Of a DNA stretch of 64,000 bases, positions 1 through 14,800 are shown piece after piece (position 1 is the stretch's first letter; each line of letters starts with the position of its first letter). Below the pieces are notes generated by a model. The model was not told the origin of the DNA. It was given only the letters and a program-made list of their open reading frames with translations, and did no database searches. Origin of the DNA: Hirudo medicinalis (taxonomy: Eukaryota; Annelida; Clitellata; Hirudinida; Hirudinidae); contig MPNW01000022.1 in the NCBI GenBank assembly GCA_011800805.1, positions 62,001-126,000 of the forward strand. Reading direction: 5' to 3'. The position numbers and the translations under genes were made by a program.

Positions 1-315
1 TTGTGAGGAGATTGAACAACTATTATAAATATTATTTGTGATACAAAGTTTTAGTTATAGAGCAATTAATAAGCTAGCTTTTGATTATTAACATTATTGA
101 GTGAGTTAATTCTAAAACTTCCATTAAATCGTGAAAATTTTATTAAATATAACGTCTTTTCATAAAGAAATAAATTACTATTAATACAAAATGCGTTAAC
201 TTTTTGTAACTTTCCGTATTAGTAATCCAAAATTATAATCAGCCTATGGTCTCAGCCGCTCGCGTTAGTGTTCCGATTTATTCGTATGATATTGAGATTG
301 CTTGAGATTGCGAAG

Positions 316-4039
<3,724 letters not shown>

Positions 4040-5112
4040 CGTGCGTCGGATCGAAGGAGACGTGGTCGAAGGCGTGATTTTCATGAGCGGGTCGAGGAGA
4101 TTTTAAACTTTGGAAGTTCGTTTACTTCAGAATTTGAAGATGTTTGCAAAATTCCCGAAATCTCAATCTTCATATATCGCCATTGCAATTGTTCGAGATT
4201 TGTATTCTCGATTTGACTTATTGATCGTTTGATGAAATGTTTGTAAAGTTTTGAGCGGGGAGTTTCGCGAGATGGGAATTGCCCGGGATCCCGTTTCTAA
4301 GATCCCGTGGCATGGCATATTTATTAAAATGTTCAAACTTCTTGCCCATAATTTTGTACAGAATTATTTAACATTGGAACTGCATTTCCCATGCACGAAT
4401 TAAGCTCGCTGCTGTTGATTTTAAGGGTTCCTGAAGTTTGTTATTCCATTCTTGGGAGCACTCCAATGATCATGATTTTCTCTTTAATTCTATGATTCTT
4501 GTGCATGTGCAACATGAATTTAAATTGCTGAGGTTTTTATGGCTGAAAATAGGTCGGGTCGACAAATTCGTCGAATCGACCGTGTTCGCCGGCCTGACGA
4601 GTTACATCTCTTTCCTACTTGAAGTATTCATTTTTCGTGCGTAAGTATCCGACGAGCGCGCGTCCGTGTAGTCGTGTTCGTCTCGCTTCCTTAGAAGTTG
4701 CATTTTTCCATATCGAAGTGTTATGTGCAATTTATTGATAGACATCCGTTCATCTATCCCTCGTTCGTGGTTCGTGGTTAGGATCGATCGACACGAGGAA
4801 GCTTCACGTTCGAATGAATTGTGTCGTTTGAAATTGTGATTCGTTCCTGATTGAAGACCCATAATTTGCTGAGGAATTTATGCATAATTTTCAAAATTAT
4901 GTTTGGTCGAAATTATTTTGATTCTCTTCTAGTTGAGTTTTTGTTTAATTTCACTAATCGGTCGGACGCAAATTCGTCACGTGCAATTTCATTAGGAAAA
5001 GCCGAGTCACGGAACTGGACGTACCGATTTTGTCGAATTTTTGTTGTTGATATAATTACAATTTCTATTCACAGAGTTCAATAAATTAACCAAAGTATGT
5101 ATGTTCGACGTT
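4040..5112. other. Intergenic, PCYT2 to cyclin
   Basis: PCYT2 (+) and the cyclin (-) converge here. I see no supported gene. A slightly GC-richer patch near 4550-4700 carries a short open frame without splice-site or family support. Confidence 0.5.
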
Positions 5113-6722
5113 TCACTTGCGCATGAACGAGGCATGGACTACTCTTTGTATTGGCCGTGGTTGCGACGGTTTGGAAATGTCTTTCTTTTCTGAAGTCGTT
5201 CCTCCTGATATTGTGGTTGCTTGGTCAGCGCTTCTTGAGGATTTAGGTTTACCTTTGAGGTATGAGCATACATTCATGTACGAGGTGAGGGGAAGGACCT
5301 TTGTGCCAGCCACTTCGTTGAACCTGTTGCAGAAGAATTGAGGTCGATTAAGCCATTTTAATTGTGCTTAGTTGGCTTTGAATACATGTTGTAAGTCAGT
5401 TATAATTTGGTGGAGGAAAGTCGCTTGTGTTGGCGATGCCTACGAAAACTTGGCTCAACTTTCACTGAATCTCGGAAGCAAAATGCCTCAGGCTTTAATA
5501 AGGTGAGACAAGTTCTTAACAAACGTTCTGCAGAAGATTTGAACCAGTCTCGAAACGTGGGGTTTGTGCATTAAAACAAATAACCGTTAGCAATGTTGTT
5601 AGTTTGACGTCAGTTGTCATTTTTAACATTTGCAATGCATCGTTCTAATTGCGATAGATGCTGACCTTTTGGACGAATATTTCTCACGAATGTTGCCGAA
5701 GGAAGGAAGGGGTTGAGTGAAGAAGATGTTGTGGACCTCCATGATGCAAAATATTAACGAGTTGCATTCGTACCCAGTCACCTCCACTAACTTCTCGTCC
5801 TGTTCCAATTGGCAGAATTATTATTTCAACAAGTCATTGTTTCTATTATTAATCTATCAGAAGTATTCAATTATTTATAAGTAAGTATTTGAGCAAAAGA
5901 ATAAGTAAAATATTTATAAAGAGATTTATTTACAGTTAACGTGTTTGTAAAATATTTTAGCAATACATCTTACCCAGGGTGACTCGCGGAGAATGAGACG
6001 TGCCACAAAGATGGCAGATGCAGCGATTTCACTAGGAAGAAAGGGAAATGAATGTTTCCCATTTATAACAACCAGCTCCATCAACATCTGTTAATAAGGA
6101 AAACCGTTGATGTTTGATTTTGTGGAATGCATATTTATTTCAAAATTGAAGTAGTATTTAGACGTTATCATTAGTATTACCCTAATTAATTTATTACTTG
6201 CATCATTGCCAACAACATCTGGGCTTGATTGTTCAGACAATAGTCAAAGTAAAGGATTATTTTCATAATTATTTCGTAATTTCAATATTGTCATATTGTT
6301 TGATGTGTTATGCACACAGGTAATTTTTAAAATTAGCATAATTATAATATTGTTTTAAAAACACTATCATGGTTAATTATAGTGTTAATAGAATGTTCAA
6401 GTACCATGGCAAGATACCGGACGTTATCTTCAGCTTGGGTTTCCTGAATAAATTTGTCACAAAAATAACTCGGTGTGGGAGGAGAAAGGTCAAAGTTGAG
6501 GACCTTCAAGAGGATTGTTTCCATCTCTAACATCTAAAATATGAATGGAACTTTTAATTTACTTAATTTGGTTAATTGTAATGAGTCATTTCAACTTCTT
6601 TCATGCTGTACATTCCATTGGAGAGCTTCACAAAATCTTTAACTTCCCTCACGTTTGTGTTGTTGTCCATTTTCCTGTTGTTATTATTATTACTATTACT
6701 ATTATTGTTGTTGTTGTGGTTG

Positions 6723-6765
<43 letters not shown>

Positions 6766-7454
6766 CATTATTATTATTATCATTATTATTATTGTCATCA
6801 TCAACACTACATTAGAAATATTAATGGAAACGAGGTTGCAGAAGTGACTATTATATTATTAACTATTGCAACAATCATGGATTGAGAGTGACGCAATAAT
6901 GATACAATGTTCACATATGACATGATAATAGATGGGAACAAGTAAAAAAATTCCAAAAATAGTGACAAATTATAAATAAGAAATTATTTAATAAACTAAC
7001 CATGCTACGTAGAGGCAAGTCATGCCAAGTAACTGAACATCATTTTCCTTGACAACGACCCTGGTGAGAAATCTGTCGAAGTAGTTGAGAGCCAGAAACC
7101 AGACTTCCTGAGGTAAGGCATAGAATTCGCCCACCGCAGTCAGCCAATCAAAGAGCCTCGTCCTCATTTCATGGGTCACGTGACGCTGGTCAGACATGTA
7201 TGTGGCATTTGGTCTGTTTTTGAACTTTTGAGATAATGAAAACATTTCGAGATAAAGTTAACACGATTTTTTGGGAGGTTTCTTATCTCGGCTGCTATTA
7301 GTTTAGTTCCTTTGTTAACAGCAAATACTAATTATTTTGTAAATTAGCAAATGAAACTCACATCTTTTTCTCTCTTCAGCATGTACTTGAGAGCGTACTT
7401 ATTGTACTCATTCAAATATCTCTCCTCGTCATCCTCATCATTTAATTTATTCAT
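5113..7454 (-). CDS. Divergent mitotic-type cyclin (A/B-like), short N-terminus
   Basis: Cyclins bind and activate cyclin-dependent kinases. Seven exons on the minus strand: 7454-7362, 7224-7001, 6674-6596, 6533-6405, 6087-5974, 5799-5666, 5323-5113, 984 nt in total, 327 aa, all phases matching. The N-terminal cyclin box contains YMSDQRHVTHEMRTRLFDWL and LNYFDRFL. The C-terminal box contains LEMETILLKVLNFDL, YLAMMLMELVVING and LVEVTGYECNSL, then NIREKYSSKRFNEVAG. The CDK-contacting Lys and Glu of cyclin A (as in ASKFEE and LRMEHL) are kept as AWKMDN and LEMETI. The MRAIL hydrophobic patch reads MRTRL, so a conserved Ile is Arg. Only about 45 residues precede the cyclin box and no destruction box (RxxL..N) is evident there. 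The last exon is a Ser/Lys/Pro-rich tail. A versus B class is unclear. Confidence 0.85.
6676..6796. repeat. (TTA/TTG)n microsatellite
   Basis: About 120 bases of imperfect TTG and TTA triplets lie in cyclin intron 2. They sit directly against the minus-strand acceptor at 6675. They produce spurious poly-Leu, poly-Ile and poly-Tyr reading frames on the plus strand. Confidence 0.95.
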
Positions 7455-7500
7455 AATTTGTTAAATTTTAATTCGTAGATGTTAAATTATTTGAAACGAT

Positions 7501-7632
7501 TCAAAACTCCTGCCCGATGTCGCCCCATTTATCCAAATCCAGCAAGCTCAAAATAAACTCCAAAAGGCGCAAATTGTTTGATCGAGAGCCTCTCAAAGCG
7601 AGAAGCAGGTTAAAAGGGGTGACTCGGTGAAA
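7501..7632 (-). CDS. Candidate terminal exon of an unidentified gene
   Basis: I do not recognise this gene. On the minus strand a good acceptor (CAAATTAG) at 7633-7634 opens a 43-codon frame to a TGA at 7501. It contains RVTPFNLLLALRGS and LRLLEFILSLLDLDKWGD, a Leu-rich helical pattern faintly like an ankyrin repeat. It ends only 46 bases before the cyclin ATG on the same strand. Possible upstream exons (minus) are near 7735-7790 (ILNALMILATKLM) and 8045-8110 (LTFVPGDYLLRHFFEYLKPF, followed by a GTAAGT donor), but I could not join them convincingly. The plus strand here also reads an open frame from an ATG at 7517, so the strand is not settled. Confidence 0.3.
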   Translation of the reverse strand, partial: FHRVTPFNLLLALRGSRSNNLRLLEFILSLLDLDKWGDIGQEF

Positions 7633-8635
7633 CTAATTTGAATTATTATTATTAACTGGCCAACATCCTTCACACGTGGAGATCAATGGTCCACATTTTA
7701 ATTCATTTGAATCCAATCACTTCGGACCATTAGCTTCGTAGCCAAGATCATCAGTGCATTAAGTATTGTGTCACATTGGCGGAAACAAAATGAGTTAACC
7801 ATTGCATTGAAAATATTTTTTTACATTGATATATTGCTTTATTGTATGAGGTGACACTGAATCGTTAGTCACATGACAAAAGATGGAGCTGCTAATTAAT
7901 TTTTTCGAAGTACCTCCCAAAATTTGTTTCAATCTTTTCTAGTCAGTCATTTGTTGTTATAATGAATCTCCATTCTCAAATAATTTACCATTATAAACTG
8001 CTTGATATTTTGCTAGAATTTTCGACAGCGAAACGGTTTAACTTACTAAAGGGTTTGAGGTATTCGAAGAAGTGCCTTAGAAGATAATCACCAGGCACAA
8101 ATGTCAGTCGTTGAAGTTAAGGGGAGCACATGATATCAGATATTAAGTAAACAAGAACGAATCGACATGATCGACAACTTAAGAACTTATGTCTTAGCGA
8201 CATATTAAACCAAAATATTGTTCAATTAGACATACAGACATAAAATATAGAAGTAATAACAGAATAACAGAACTTCAACAAATAAATTTGGTTAAGGAAT
8301 TAACATTTTTTTAATATCTGCAAAAGCTGTAAGTTGAAATAATGTTAATACTAATGGTTATGGAAATTATTTTAAAATAATTGTTGGTTTGAAGAATTAA
8401 AAAAATTGTTAATGTTCTTGTAAAATCAATTACATTTTTTTAATGTCAGCAAAATTAAGTATTTAAATTTAAAATCGTGAAAACTTTTCATTAAAGTTTA
8501 ACTAGTTTCCATGGCAACAAATAATAAAGAGTTTTCTTGGATTGCGCTAGAATTGTGTCATTATTCTTATATTCGTTTCTACTTTCTATCTGCATTGATA
8601 TTTAATTAGTTTGATTACTTGTGAAGTCGCAATAA
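7633..8635. other. Region between cyclin and ARMC3
   Basis: It holds the possible minus-strand exons mentioned in the preceding entry and otherwise AT-rich sequence. No other supported element. It should contain the ARMC3 promoter. Confidence 0.4.
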
Positions 8636-11600
8636 ATGAAGAAAGCTAAAACTAAGGTCTATCCTATTTGAAATCTCTTAACTTTATAAATCTAAGTGAC
8701 TAAATTTTTATTGGATTCTAAAGGTAGAACGAACATCAGACGTTGGGCAAGTGTCGAATGACATTTTGTTATTGAGCAGTACCCACGATTATGAAATCAG
8801 CAATGCTTGCATAACTCTTTACCAGTTCGCAGAAAAAAGTAAATGGACCTAATAGCAACCTGCTTACAATTTATAGTATGAAATTATTTGCAGGTGAAGA
8901 AAATAAAGTAGTTTTATCAAATACAGAAAATTGTTTGAAGAAGTTGATAGAACATCTTGATAATGAATGCTTTAGTGTCAGGAGGTTTTCTTGCATGGTT
9001 TTGGCCAGCTTGAGTTTAAGTGGTGGGTGCTATTTCAGGATAAATTGCTTTGAATACTTTTTATCAGTTTCAACAATCATTTCCAGCAAATGTCCGAAAG
9101 GAAATAAGAAAATCAAAAGGTCTTGTTGAGAAACTTTTATATCTCATTAAATGTGAAGGTTAATGTTTGTTATTACATCCAAAATAGTAACCTAGCATTG
9201 GTTTTCAACAAAATCAGCTAATACTGCATCCTTTCTTTTCTTTTATGGCACAATTATTTACATTTTTCATCTTGCTTGAATATGTTCTAATCATATTTAA
9301 ATTTAACACTTGTCATAATTTATTATTTTTGTGACAGAAACTTTTACAGCATTTAGTAATTTCAAGCTTCTATGTCTTAATCTAAAAATTTTGCCAAAAT
9401 ATTCGGCAATATGGTTATAAAATTTAAAATAGATTTTATAATTAAGGGAGCCTGTAAAATTTATCACATTGTTATAATAATTGAAAATTCTCAGATGATG
9501 ATGTCATGAAGGAGAACATATTGTTGTTGCTTTCATCTCTGGCCAATGAATTCAGTTGGAAGGTTTCTATTTGTGATAAAGGAGGTTTAGTTCTCCTGCT
9601 TGATTGCCTTCAATCAGAAGATCCTGACATTGTCAAAAATGCCCTCCAAACAATGGCACTTGTTCTTCAGGTTGGAAAAGTTAAAAAGGAAAAGTTGGAA
9701 AATATTAATTTTTCTAGGCTTGTGAATAATAATGATATTTTTAATGATGCTCCCTTTTACATGATTTATTTGTTTTTTAGTTTAATGATTTTATTCAATA
9801 ATGGTTTGCTCATTAATATAAAATTATTATAACCTCCTTTATCTCCTTCAGTACTTCAATGCAAAGATAGCCTTGTATTCATGCAACAACATTCAGTACA
9901 TGTTTGGTCTCATGTTCTCAGAACATATCATCATCAAACAATTGGTCATAACTGTCTTCATACAAGCTGCAGAATATGGTACAAAATAAGAATATAAAAT
10001 ATTTCTTATTTTTAAATTTTTATTCTATATATAGCATCTAATTCACTAGCCTATGCAATCAAATCTAATAAGCACCTTGGATATATTTTTATTAGTAATG
10101 TCAATCAGTTGAATAAAAATAATGAATAATTTGAAGTAATAATAATAAATAATAATTAACCTGTCATTAGTCGTAGTGAATATCAATAACTTCAGCTCCC
10201 ATGAGAGTAATGATGGGAATGAGAGGAATCATGGAAATGATTTTCGGTTGTTTGACGTGCAACCCTGATGGAGAATCACTGCCACACGTCCTTCATCTTC
10301 TGTCCAAATGTCTCTGCATCCCAAACATGCTTGAAGTTTGTTTTAAGTATTTTTTAACTGCAGCCTTATTTTTAATTTCTGTTATTTATATTTTTATTTA
10401 TTTATTTATTTTTTGCTTTTCTAAGAAGCTTTGAATGATCAGGAAAATATTAAGCAGAAATGGTTAAGTTTGTTTTTTTTGTGATGCTGCAATTAAAAAT
10501 GTAGAAATATTAAAAATAAACAACAAAAAGTAAAGAAGGAATTTAATAATGAAGGTTTCCTGATTCATTCTAAAATTGAGTTGATTTCTGCATGGATTTT
10601 AAATGTTTATGATTTTCAGGAATTTTGTTCTGTTTGTGGGATTGAGTCTCTGTTGAGTCTTTTGAAGCCAAACACCAACGGCGAAGAAGAACCTACCGAG
10701 GAAAAGAAAACCGACAAAAAGATGGCTCCTTCCAAGAACAAGAAAGACAAAGAGCATGGTCGCTATGACAATCTCATAAATAATTTAATGTTTATTAATA
10801 ATTTGCACTGCATTATTAATGATGTAATTAACATGCCACCCAAATATTATCATGGTTTCTGTAATATCTGCTAATTACATACAAATAAATCATAATTGAT
10901 TTGTAGTGAATGTTATTTCCTTCGACATTGAAGTTCATTTTTACAGAAACAGAAACAAAAACAGCAAAAAGTGAATTCAATTTGATTCAAGTCCAAGACT
11001 TAACGGACAGTATTTTTGAATGCCTGCAGAGAATGGCAACACAACGTCAGTTCATCTTTCACTTATTGCAAGCATCATTTATTTGTATTACTTTCCACTC
11101 TTAGCATCATTTAATAGTATTGTTGTTATCATTAAGTTCTTTCTCTTTGGCAAAAGCTTAAAAATTATTTATATATTTTTTGTATTTCTCCAATTTTTTG
11201 AGTGCCTCACGGATCCAAATTGAATGCGAAGGCGCTTTTAAATCCATCTACCATTTATAAGGCACCCCTTCCTGAGGGTGCTGTGGGCTGTGTTGCGAAC
11301 ACGACACATTACGACCATTGCCATCACCACCACGTGCAGAAACACAACCCATTTGGCCAACCTGCATGCTTTGATAATAAAGCATTGAAATTTCTATTGT
11401 GCATAATAATTACTTCACTATTACAGTAAGCCTATTATTTTAATGTCATAATAAGCTTCAGTATTCCTAGAGCATGCCTCATTCCCTTTCAGCAAAGTTC
11501 TACAGGGCTTTGCAAAGAGAAAACTTTGACGACCTTCTGATGTCTCTCCTTCCAAACATCGAAGCTTCAGGGAAAAACCTCACAACATTTTTTAACCTCC

Positions 11601-11852
11601 TTGGGGTTTTGTGCTGCTACATAAAAAGTCGTCTATATTTTGGGGAGAGATGTAAGCATTGTTTGATTGTTTTCATTGAGTTACTATATTAGTTATTGAT
11701 TATGCTACACAAAATATATGCATCTCGCCACCCGATACACCTCTTCTTGCCCTCCGCATGGTGGAGTGTTTCCATGAGCACTTTGAACTTCTTCGAATGA
11801 CTCAGGTTGAACTCTGACAAGACAGAGGCCACCTGGTTTTATTCTTCTTCCC

Positions 11853-11890
<38 letters not shown>

Positions 11891-14800
11891 GGTAATGATA
11901 ATGATAATGATAATGATAACGATAACGATAACAATAATAATAATTTATTTATAATGCGCCATTTGCATAGCATCAGAGGCGCCTTGTATCTCCATTAGCT
12001 TCATGTTGGTGTCCTGAAAATGTGGGTCTTCAGGTGATGTTTGAAGAGCTCCAGGGATGGTTGATCTCTTATGAGGGGGGTAATACATTCGAGACAGCAG
12101 GAGAGGCATACGAGAAGCCTCTGTTGATGAGGGATGATTTGTGAACTGATTGGTATAGTTGAATGGCGGAAGATGAGCGAAGACCAGATGTATGGTGGTG
12201 GAGAAGGAGGTGGTGGAGATAGGGTGGATTGGATGTTGCGAGAGTTCGATATGTCATGAGGGCGATTTTGAAGATGATGCGATTATGGATCGGTAGCCAA
12301 TGCAATTTCTTCAGGCAGTCAGTGCTATTGAAGGTAGGGTTAAGAAGGACAAGTTTAGCAAGTGCATATTTACACCATCAATTCATCTATCAGGAGTCAT
12401 TACCACTGTCAGTAGTGGTTAGAAATCTTGGAGCTTACCTTGACACATCATTGTCAATGGAAAATCATGTGGAAAAAATTGCTGCAGCTTGTTGTTCAAC
12501 CCTCTGCATTGTCAGGGAAGCATGCTATTTAGTGCCCTGTGAGATCCTTGCAGTCCTTGTGATCCAGCTAGTCCTAACAAAGCTAGACTACAGTAATTCT
12601 GTTCTACATGCACTATCACCAATCCTCTGAATACCTACAAGTACTCCTCACTAGAACCTCCTCTCATCATGATAAGGTCTCAATCCACTCGTCAGACTCC
12701 ATCAACTTCATCATCCCTAGGACCTGCCATGCGCACTAGGGAGACAGATTGTTTCATGCATATGGAGTGAGGAATTGGAATGATCTCCCACGGCATGCTA
12801 AGTCATCTGAGACGGTTGCCTCTTTTAAGACGAATCTTAAAATTTTACTCCACTTAACTTAAAATTCCAACAAAGCATGAACCCATACATTAATACTTTT
12901 TTTTAGATCCACTTAGCTTGTGTGTTTTAGGTTGATTGATCGAGATAAACCCTTTGATATCCTGCCATGGATACTTTGGCACCTAAAATAGGTGCCTAAA
13001 TAAATATTTAAACATTGGTTTTAGTATATTTTTTAGCATATTTTTTAGTGTATTTTTTAGTATAACTGCTTGCATTCGAAACATTTGAAAAACATTGATA
13101 ATTGCATTGTTCAAACAGACTCTCTTTGGAAATATTTGCTCAGTTCTGCAATGACCTGAATTCTGAAAATTCTACATCAGCTTGATTTATCATCCACTTA
13201 CCCTTTGAACACAATTCATATTAGATTTAATTTTTTTATTTTACTTGATTGATTTAAAAAAAATTATTTTCAGTTGAACTTTTGCTCAAACTGATTTCAT
13301 CTAATATGTCATGTAATGATCCTGTGCTTTTAAAGCAATATCATTTTTCATGGCCAATTTATCATATGATTGCCAAAAATGCTGCAGGTGAGGTCAAAAT
13401 GTTTTATGGTTCTTAAATGTGATATTAAAATTAATTAATTCAACAATTTACCTATTTAAACTCTGGTTTTAAGTTATGTAATTATTTGGGACAACTCAGA
13501 ATGACATTCAACGAATTGACAAATTGTTGGTGCGATCAGGTTGATGGCAATCTCTGATGTAGCACCAGTTGTCATCAGTTTGCTGAAATGTTTGAGTGAA
13601 GAAGTCTTGTTGGACACATGCGACTTGATTTGCAACCTCTCCTCTTGTTTTGAGTTGCGATCAAATATCATCTCAAACGACGTGGTTCCTCTATTGGTCG
13701 AACTGCTTAAAAGCCAGTTAGTTGACTGCCATTATTGATTACGTACATTGATTACAACTCATGCAGACATTAAATAATTTAAAATAATTTTTATAACAAC
13801 CTATTTGCAAGAGCTCACATGGCATTATAATTTTTTGCTTTGTAATTGCAAATTGTAAATTGAATTTTTAAGTGTGAATCACAAATTTGGGGAGCTAATT
13901 GATTTGATTTGTATGGATCGTACTTGAACGACATGACTCCATTATTTTTAGACTTTTGGCTTCCGATACACCTTCCTTGATGCCAGATGAACAAAGTAAC
14001 TCAGAAGCAGATCAGAATAATCAGAACAGGTGGATGTTTACGTTTTTGGTTTATATTAATTTATCATTTAATTTGTTATAATTTAATTGTATATTTACTG
14101 TAAGGTGAACGTTATTACATAATTTAATAATTGTTTCAGTAATTTATGCTTCAGTTTAAGTTCCTGAGAGAGATGGAGGCTTTATTTTATAATTAAGAAA
14201 TGTGATAAAATGAGTTGAATTGAAGTCGTATTAAAACTTAGTTTGAGCTGCGATGATTTTCAAATGGAATGGAAGCATGATGACTTCTTTGTCAAAGTCA
14301 AGAAACAAATTTTAAGACTTGTTAAAAATGAAAGTGTAAATTGCGCCAATGCAGGATATTTTAGAATTCAGCTTGAGTTATTGCATGGTTTTTAGAGCAT
14401 AAAAAGTGGCATGAAGTGACTCTAGGCTTTCAATATCAACATGGATGTTGCTCATTTAAGGTGATGTAAGGATATTAAAAAGAAGCCAAATGGTACTTTG
14501 TAATAGAAATTGAAGTTCTTAACCACTAGAACTACATTATATGTTAGAAATGAGATTTTTAAATGTTTTAATGTATTTTGTTAGTTTAAATAGGCTTCCT
14601 TTTCAAGATTCTTATGCTCTTATTGAGAAAATCTTGTTGGCTCTTGCTTGCCTCTCACTTGATCAGAGTGTCCAAAATCAGGTCAGAAATCATGAACTTC
14701 AAGGTTTTGTGAAGCATTTGTATCATTTGCATGATTTTCATAACTCATTTTATGAGTTTGCACTTTTACAGATTTTAGAAACTGGTGCAGTGAAAGAGAT

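Larger units (their letters stand above)
11740..13015 (+). mobile_element. Degenerate LINE (L2/CR1-like), split by another insertion
   Basis: Reverse-transcriptase-region fragments read on the plus strand: LNSDKTEATWF at about 11810-11840, then after an interruption VVVRNLGAYLDTSLSMENHV and LVLTKLDYSNSVLHAL (12390-12625), and the C-terminal YGVRNWNDLPRHAKSSETV and FKTNLKILLH (12755-12855). The 3' end is an AT-rich tail ending near TGCCTAAATAAAT. Stops and frameshifts show it is dead. It lies in ARMC3 intron 10 (11652-13273). Confidence 0.75.

Noticed and set aside
5410..5500. Plus-strand segment reading VGDAYENLAQLSLNLGSKM before a GTGAG donor
   Set aside because: It lies in the last cyclin intron. 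No start, upstream exon or continuation was found, so it is probably chance.
6603..6885. Plus-strand frames rich in Leu, Ile or Tyr
   Set aside because: They are translations of the TTA/TTG microsatellite in the cyclin intron.
7517..7612. Plus-strand frame from ATG 7517 with a basic stretch (SKRRKLFDRE)
   Set aside because: ARMC3 already has a good start at 8636 in phase with its second exon. I found no acceptor that continues this frame. Kept only as a strand caveat.
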